From the NCBI GenBank assembly GCA_020438665.1, contig JAGQUE010000528.1:1-9643 (forward strand): DNA of 9,643 nt. The letters run 5' to 3'. The first letter of the stretch is position 1, and every line of letters begins with the position of its first letter. The position numbers were made by a program, and so were the translations under genes. This DNA comes from Nocardioidaceae bacterium. GTDB lineage: Bacteria; Actinomycetota; Actinomycetes; Propionibacteriales; Nocardioidaceae. The notes beneath the pieces are model-generated. The model made no database searches. It saw only the letters and a list, made by a program, of their open reading frames with translations, and was not told the origin of the DNA. Below are positions 6,601-9,643 of this stretch, piece by piece.

Positions 6601-6607
6601 GAGGAGG
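6601..6607 (+). promoter_or_regulatory. Shine-Dalgarno GAGGAGG for the beta-propeller gene
   Basis: GAGGAGG lies five bases before the ATG at 6613 and fixes that start. A closer ATG at 6608 opens only Met-Thr-stop (ATGACATGA), with the stop overlapping the real start. It has no space from the Shine-Dalgarno and is probably inert. Confidence 0.8.
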
Positions 6608-6612
6608 ATGAC

Positions 6613-7698
6613 ATGACGACACTCGTGCTCGTGGGCACGCGCAAGGGCCTCTGGCTCGGCAGCTCCGATGACCGTCGCCGCGACTGGACGTGGACCGGTC
6701 CCCACTTCGCCATGGAGGAGATCTACTCGGTCATGGTCGACACCAGAGGCGGGGGTACCCGCCTCCTGGCCGGCGCCTCGTCACCGTGGCTCGGGCCTCA
6801 GGTGTGGCGGTCCGACGACCTGGGCCGGAGCTGGCAGGAGACCCCCAACGGCGCCGTCAGGTTCCCCGAGGATGTCGACGCGACCGTCGCACGGGTCTGG
6901 CAGCTCCAGCCCGGCGCCGAGGACGGCGTCGTCTGGGCCGGCACCGAGCCCGGCGCGATCTTCCGCTCCACCGACGGCGGCGAGACCTTCACACTCGAGC
7001 GCGGGCTCTGGGACCACCCCCACCGCGCCGAGTGGAACGAGGGCTATGGCGGCCAGGCCTTCCACACGATCCTCCCGCACCCCCACGACCCCGAGCGGCT
7101 CGTGGCGGCGATCTCGACCGGCGGGGTCTATCGCACCGACGACGGTGGCACGAGCTGGGCGCCCGCCAATCAGGGGATCAAGGCGGAGTTCTTCCCCGGG
7201 GAGCGCAACTACCCCGAGTTCGGCCAGTGCGTCCACAAGGTCAGCCGGAGCGCCGGCGACCCCGACCGGCTGTTCCTCCAGAACCACGGCGGGGTCTATC
7301 GCTCGGTCGACGGCGGTGGGACGTGGGAGGACATCGCACCCGGGCTGCCGTCGGAGTTCGGCTTCCCGATGGTGAGTGACCCGCACGACGCGGACACGAT
7401 CTATACCTTCCCCCTCGCCGACGCGGGCGGGCGCTGGCCGGTCGACGGCAAGGCCCGGGTGTGGCGGTCCCGGGATGCCGGCGACACCTGGGAGCAGCTC
7501 GGCGACGGGACCCTGCCCGACGACTACTTCGTGGCGGTCATGCGCGATGCGATGTGCACCGACGGCCACACCCCGGTAGGGGTCTATTTCGGCGGCCGCA
7601 ACGGGGTGGTGCACGCCTCCGTCGACGGTGGAGACAGCTGGACCGAGATCATCCGTGACCTGCCCGACGTGTTGGTCGTGCGCGCCGCCGTGATCTGA
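6613..7698 (+). CDS. BNR/Asp-box beta-propeller protein (WD40/YVTN/BNR-like, sialidase/sortilin-type fold)
   Basis: The 361-residue protein has no signal peptide or membrane helix, so it is predicted cytoplasmic. It carries six Asp-box motifs (S/T-x-D-x-G-x-x-W/F): SDDLGRSW 67-74, STDGGETF 119-126, TDDGGTSW 175-182, SVDGGGTW 231-238, SRDAGDTW 286-293 and SVDGGDSW 336-343. Five or six similar blades are expected, closing a ring. The N-terminal strand TLVLVGTRKGLWLGSS (3-18) is typical of the start of such propellers. Asp boxes are structural turns. The Arg triad and Tyr/Glu nucleophile of true sialidases cannot be identified, so automatic names such as exo-alpha-sialidase would be misleading. 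The biochemical role is unknown, perhaps ligand or protein binding. It seems to be a single-gene unit with its own ribosome site. Confidence 0.88.
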   Translation: MTTLVLVGTRKGLWLGSSDDRRRDWTWTGPHFAMEEIYSVMVDTRGGGTRLLAGASSPWLGPQVWRSDDLGRSWQETPNGAVRFPEDVDATVARVWQLQPGAEDGVVWAGTEPGAIFRSTDGGETFTLERGLWDHPHRAEWNEGYGGQAFHTILPHPHDPERLVAAISTGGVYRTDDGGTSWAPANQGIKAEFFPGERNYPEFGQCVHKVSRSAGDPDRLFLQNHGGVYRSVDGGGTWEDIAPGLPSEFGFPMVSDPHDADTIYTFPLADAGGRWPVDGKARVWRSRDAGDTWEQLGDGTLPDDYFVAVMRDAMCTDGHTPVGVYFGGRNGVVHASVDGGDSWTEIIRDLPDVLVVRAAVI

Positions 7699-7711
7699 CC
7701 CACGCCCGCGT

Positions 7712-7738
7712 CCCCGGACCCCTGGCAGCGGCCCGGGG
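7712..7738 (+). terminator. Weak GC hairpin after the beta-propeller gene; possible terminator
   Basis: CCCCGG (7712-7717) pairs with CCGGGG (7733-7738) around a 15-base loop, 13 bases after the TGA at 7696-7698. There is no T-rich tail, and in DNA this GC-rich such stems occur by chance. Confidence 0.3.
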
Positions 7739-7764
7739 GCATGGTGCGACGGCCCGACATCTGA

Positions 7765-7770
7765 GACGAT
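7765..7770 (+). promoter_or_regulatory. Possible GANNNT -10 element of a leaderless promoter for the SRPBCC gene
   Basis: GACGAT is followed by six bases and the ATG at 7777, and no Shine-Dalgarno is present in between. GANNNT is a known but weaker variant of the TANNNT actinobacterial -10, and the spacing equals that of the clearer leaderless starts in this window. Confidence 0.35.
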
Positions 7771-7776
7771 GCGCCG

Positions 7777-8232
7777 ATGTCAGCCTTCGAGATCGTGCGC
7801 CAGACGCGCATCGATGCCGACCCGGGTCGCGTCCACGACCTGGTCAACGACCTCCACCGGTGGCAGGGCTGGTCGCCCTGGGAGGGCATCGACCCCGGGA
7901 TGAGCCGCGAGTACGACGGTCCGGACGCGGGCGTCGGGGCGTCCTACTGCTGGTCCGGCAACCGCAAGGCGGGCTCGGGCAGCATGCTGATCACCGAGTC
8001 CTCACCCGAGGTGATCGGGATCCAGATCAGCTTCCTCAAGCCCTTCAAGGCGACCAACCAGGTCACCTTCGAGATCGTGCCCGCAGCCGGCGGCTCGGAG
8101 GTCGCGTGGCGGATGAGCGGGGAGCAGTCGGGCCTGGGGGCCGTCGTCGGCATGGTGTTCTCGATGGACAAGCTCGTCGGCAAGGACTTCGAGCGCGGGC
8201 TGGCCCGCCTCAAGGAGCTCGCGGAGTCCTGA
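7777..8232 (+). CDS. SRPBCC (START/polyketide-cyclase-like) family protein
   Basis: This 151-residue cytoplasmic protein has the size and layout of a helix-grip domain. It has an N-terminal strand EIVRQTRIDA (5-14), a small helix with VHDLVNDLHRW (19-29), the characteristic WSPWEGIDP (32-40), then YDGPDAGVGASYCWSGN (46-62), several strands to about residue 113 and a long C-terminal helix (about 129-149). Such proteins form a deep cavity for lipids, polyketides or other hydrophobic ligands, and many have no known enzyme activity. No catalytic residues can be assigned. The two neighbours are unrelated in function, so context gives no ligand. Its last 23 bases overlap the end of the convergent kinase gene. 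The call is at family level; function is unknown. Confidence 0.88.
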   Translation: MSAFEIVRQTRIDADPGRVHDLVNDLHRWQGWSPWEGIDPGMSREYDGPDAGVGASYCWSGNRKAGSGSMLITESSPEVIGIQISFLKPFKATNQVTFEIVPAAGGSEVAWRMSGEQSGLGAVVGMVFSMDKLVGKDFERGLARLKELAES

Positions 8233-9184
8233 CCCGGGGCCGCACCGCCGCGACGATGCCGTCGATCCGCGACTCGGTGAGCGGGTCGTCGAGGTACTCG
8301 CGGACCCAGGCCTCGTGGTGGGCCCGCCCAGACTCGGTGTCGGCCGTCAGCCACCCCTCGCAGCCCATCTCCACGATGTGGCCGAGCTGGGCCACCAGGA
8401 CCGCGAAGTCGTCGGGCCCGGTGACGCGCGCCGGCCCGCCGGCCGCCGCATAGGCGGCATGGAGCGCCCTGGCCCGAGCGTGATCGCCCTGACCGAAGTC
8501 ATAGAGGACCAGCGCCAGCTCCTGGACGGGAACACCCGGCCCGGCGTTCTCCCAGTCGAGGACGGCGACCCCGCTGCCGACGGGCAACCGGGGGAGGACG
8601 TTGTCGGACCACAGGTCGCTGTGGCACCACTGCTCGGAGGACCGGGGCCCGATCAGCGACTCGAGCGCGTGGAGGTTGGGCACGAGCGCGGTCAGCTCGA
8701 CCGCGAACGGCGCCCCGGCGGCCGTCAGCCGTTCGGCCAGGTGCTGCCACGCGTCCAGGCCCACGGGTGTCGTGTACCAGGGATGGATCGGCTCCGCCAC
8801 GGGGACGCGCACGCGATGGACGAGCGCCACGACGCGGCCGACCTCGCCCGGGTCGAGGCTCCGGTCGGCGGCGCCGACGTCCATCCAGTCATGGACCCGT
8901 ACCTGATGGCCCCCGACGTCGGCCAGCACGTTGCCCGACACATCGCGGACCACGCGCGGCAGCGGAACGCCGGCCGCCAGCGCCGCGTCCTGGAAGGCGG
9001 CGTCCGCCGCCGCGTCGGCCGGATCCACCGGCTCGAGCGGATCCTTGACGGCGAAGGCGCCGCCGGCCGTCTCCAGCCGCCACACCAGGCCCTGCTGCCC
9101 TCGGGCGACCGGCCCGGCCAGCGTGGCCGGGCGGGGGAGGCCATAGGCCGCGGCGACGGCGTCGCCGAGGGTCGCGTCCAGCAT
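8210..9184 (-). CDS. Aminoglycoside-phosphotransferase (APH)-family small-molecule kinase
   Basis: The 324-residue protein has the APH/choline-kinase fold. Visible elements are a nucleotide-binding loop with [10 protein letters not shown] (29-38), a likely ATP-contacting Lys47 in AFAVKDP, the catalytic loop HSDLWSDN (188-195, base Asp190, metal ligand Asn195) and the metal-binding DWE (210-212), equivalent to the DxD/DFG position. All key residues seem present, so it should be active. The family phosphorylates hydroxyl groups on aminoglycosides, choline, homoserine, sugars and other metabolites. Nothing here marks an antibiotic substrate, and chromosomal homologues are usually metabolic. The start ATG at 9184 is chosen because TACGGT lies six bases upstream. 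An in-frame extension to 9427 would run antisense through ilvD and is unlikely. The substrate is unknown. Confidence 0.88.
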   Translation of the reverse strand: MLDATLGDAVAAAYGLPRPATLAGPVARGQQGLVWRLETAGGAFAVKDPLEPVDPADAAADAAFQDAALAAGVPLPRVVRDVSGNVLADVGGHQVRVHDWMDVGAADRSLDPGEVGRVVALVHRVRVPVAEPIHPWYTTPVGLDAWQHLAERLTAAGAPFAVELTALVPNLHALESLIGPRSSEQWCHSDLWSDNVLPRLPVGSGVAVLDWENAGPGVPVQELALVLYDFGQGDHARARALHAAYAAAGGPARVTGPDDFAVLVAQLGHIVEMGCEGWLTADTESGRAHHEAWVREYLDDPLTESRIDGIVAAVRPRVRTPRAP

Positions 9185-9190
9185 GAGCCC

Positions 9191-9196
9191 ACCGTA
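9191..9196 (-). promoter_or_regulatory. -10 element TACGGT of a leaderless promoter for the kinase gene
   Basis: On the minus strand TACGGT (TANNNT) is followed by six bases and then the ATG at 9184. No Shine-Dalgarno fits, so transcription probably begins at the start codon. The expected -35 position (about 9214-9219) collides with the ilvD -10 at 9218-9223. Confidence 0.6.
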
Positions 9197-9217
9197 CGAG
9201 CACGGCGGCCGCGCGGC

Positions 9218-9223
9218 TACGCT
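9218..9223 (+). promoter_or_regulatory. -10 element TACGCT of a leaderless promoter for ilvD
   Basis: TACGCT (TANNNT) is followed by seven bases and the ATG at 9231. No ribosome site is visible before the ATG, which supports a leaderless mRNA. Its expected -35 position (about 9195-9200) adjoins or overlaps the divergent kinase -10. Confidence 0.6.
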
Positions 9224-9230
9224 CATCCGC

Positions 9231-9643
9231 ATGCCCGAGCAGCCCGACATCAAGCCCCGTTCCCGCGACGTCACCGACGGACTGGAGAAGGCCGCGGCCC
9301 GCGGCATGCTGCGCGCCGTCGGCATGGGCGACGACGACTGGGCCAAGCCGCAGATCGGCGTGGCCAGCAGCTGGAACGAGATCACGCCCTGCAACCTGTC
9401 ACTCGACCGGCTCGCCAAGGCCGTCAAGAACGGCGTTCACGCGGCGGGCGGATACCCCCTCGAGTTCGGGACCATCTCGGTGTCCGACGGCATCTCCATG
9501 GGCCACGAGGGGATGCACTTCTCGCTGGTGTCCCGTGAGGTGATCGCCGACTCCGTCGAGACCGTGATGATGGCCGAGCGACTCGACGGCTCGGTGCTGC
9601 TCGCCGGCTGCGACAAGTCGCTGCCCGGCATGCTCATGGCGGC
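9231..9643 (+). CDS. ilvD: Dihydroxy-acid dehydratase IlvD, N-terminal part (runs off the window)
   Basis: The first 137 residues are present; the family is usually 550-620 residues long. The enzyme dehydrates 2,3-dihydroxy-isovalerate and 2,3-dihydroxy-3-methylvalerate to the 2-keto acids in the valine, leucine and isoleucine pathway (and pantothenate supply), in the cytoplasm. Typical features are [14 protein letters not shown] (42-55) with iron-sulfur ligand Cys54, [16 protein letters not shown] (80-95) with Mg ligand Asp86, [10 protein letters not shown] (101-110), and GCDKSLPG (126-133) with cluster ligand Cys127, Asp128 and Lys129, the carbamylated Mg-binding lysine of the family. The start at 9231 gives the normal short N-terminus and is preceded by a TANNNT element. 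It is open at the window edge, with no defect seen. The third cluster cysteine and the active-site serine lie beyond the window. Confidence 0.97.
   Translation, partial: MPEQPDIKPRSRDVTDGLEKAAARGMLRAVGMGDDDWAKPQIGVASSWNEITPCNLSLDRLAKAVKNGVHAAGGYPLEFGTISVSDGISMGHEGMHFSLVSREVIADSVETVMMAERLDGSVLLAGCDKSLPGMLMA

Noticed and set aside
6608..6616. Mini reading frame ATGACATGA overlapping the propeller start
   Set aside because: It directly abuts the Shine-Dalgarno with no spacing and encodes two residues; probably chance.
6613..7698. Calling the propeller protein a sialidase or glycosidase
   Set aside because: Only structural Asp boxes are visible; no catalytic residues can be identified.
8210..9184. 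Aminoglycoside resistance gene
   Set aside because: The fold family covers many metabolic kinases, and nothing in sequence or context points to antibiotics or a mobile element.
9185..9427. N-terminal extension of the kinase gene
   Set aside because: It runs antisense through ilvD, has no similarity to the APH family, and a -10 element sits just before ATG 9184.
1..9643. CRISPR arrays, tRNA or rRNA genes, insertion sequences, prophage or defence genes
   Set aside because: No regular repeats, RNA-gene landmarks, transposase or phage motifs were seen; nearly all sequence is explained by ten genes.

Overview
The window comes from a very GC-rich bacterial chromosome, G+C around 70% or more by eye, with strong preference for G/C at third codon positions, frequent GTG starts, ATGA/GTGA stop-start overlaps and several apparently leaderless genes. 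This fits an actinobacterium, possibly a Nocardioides-like member of the Propionibacteriales; the genus is only a guess. Coding density is high. The longest gene-free stretch is 128 bp (6485-6612), and I see no RNA gene, CRISPR array, insertion sequence or phage gene.

Region 1 (1-5637, + strand) is a five-gene, translationally coupled operon. It encodes a secreted alpha/alpha-toroid protein (48-1139), an exported membrane-anchored protein with a transcobalamin beta-domain-like (DUF4430-like) head on a long Ser/Pro/Ala stalk (1144-2043), and a complete dedicated ECF vitamin transporter: EcfT (2040-3203), a fused double ATPase (3200-4786) and an S component (4783-5637). The first two proteins resemble the two halves of animal intrinsic factor/transcobalamin made as separate polypeptides. 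The best hypothesis is an extracytoplasmic cobalamin-capture system feeding a CbrTUV-type cobalamin ECF importer. A hairpin (17-44) that buries the Shine-Dalgarno of the first gene lies at the very start of the window. It could be the expression platform of a riboswitch, plausibly a cobalamin one, whose sensing part would lie outside the window.

Region 2 (5615-9184) holds ordinary accessory and housekeeping genes: a RhtA-like EamA/DMT exporter (- strand, overlapping the operon tail by 23 bp), a BNR/Asp-box beta-propeller protein (+), a small SRPBCC lipid-binding-fold protein (+) and an aminoglycoside-phosphotransferase-family kinase (-, overlapping the SRPBCC gene by 23 bp). Region 3 (9231 to the window end) is the 5' part of ilvD, dihydroxy-acid dehydratase, divergent from the kinase gene across only 46 bp.

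Three starts (6484 minus, 9184 minus, 9231 plus) sit 6-7 nt after a TANNNT -10 element, indicating leaderless transcripts. The ATPase, S-component and beta-propeller genes instead have clear Shine-Dalgarno sequences. Tyrosine is encoded mostly by TAT, against the otherwise extreme GC3 bias.
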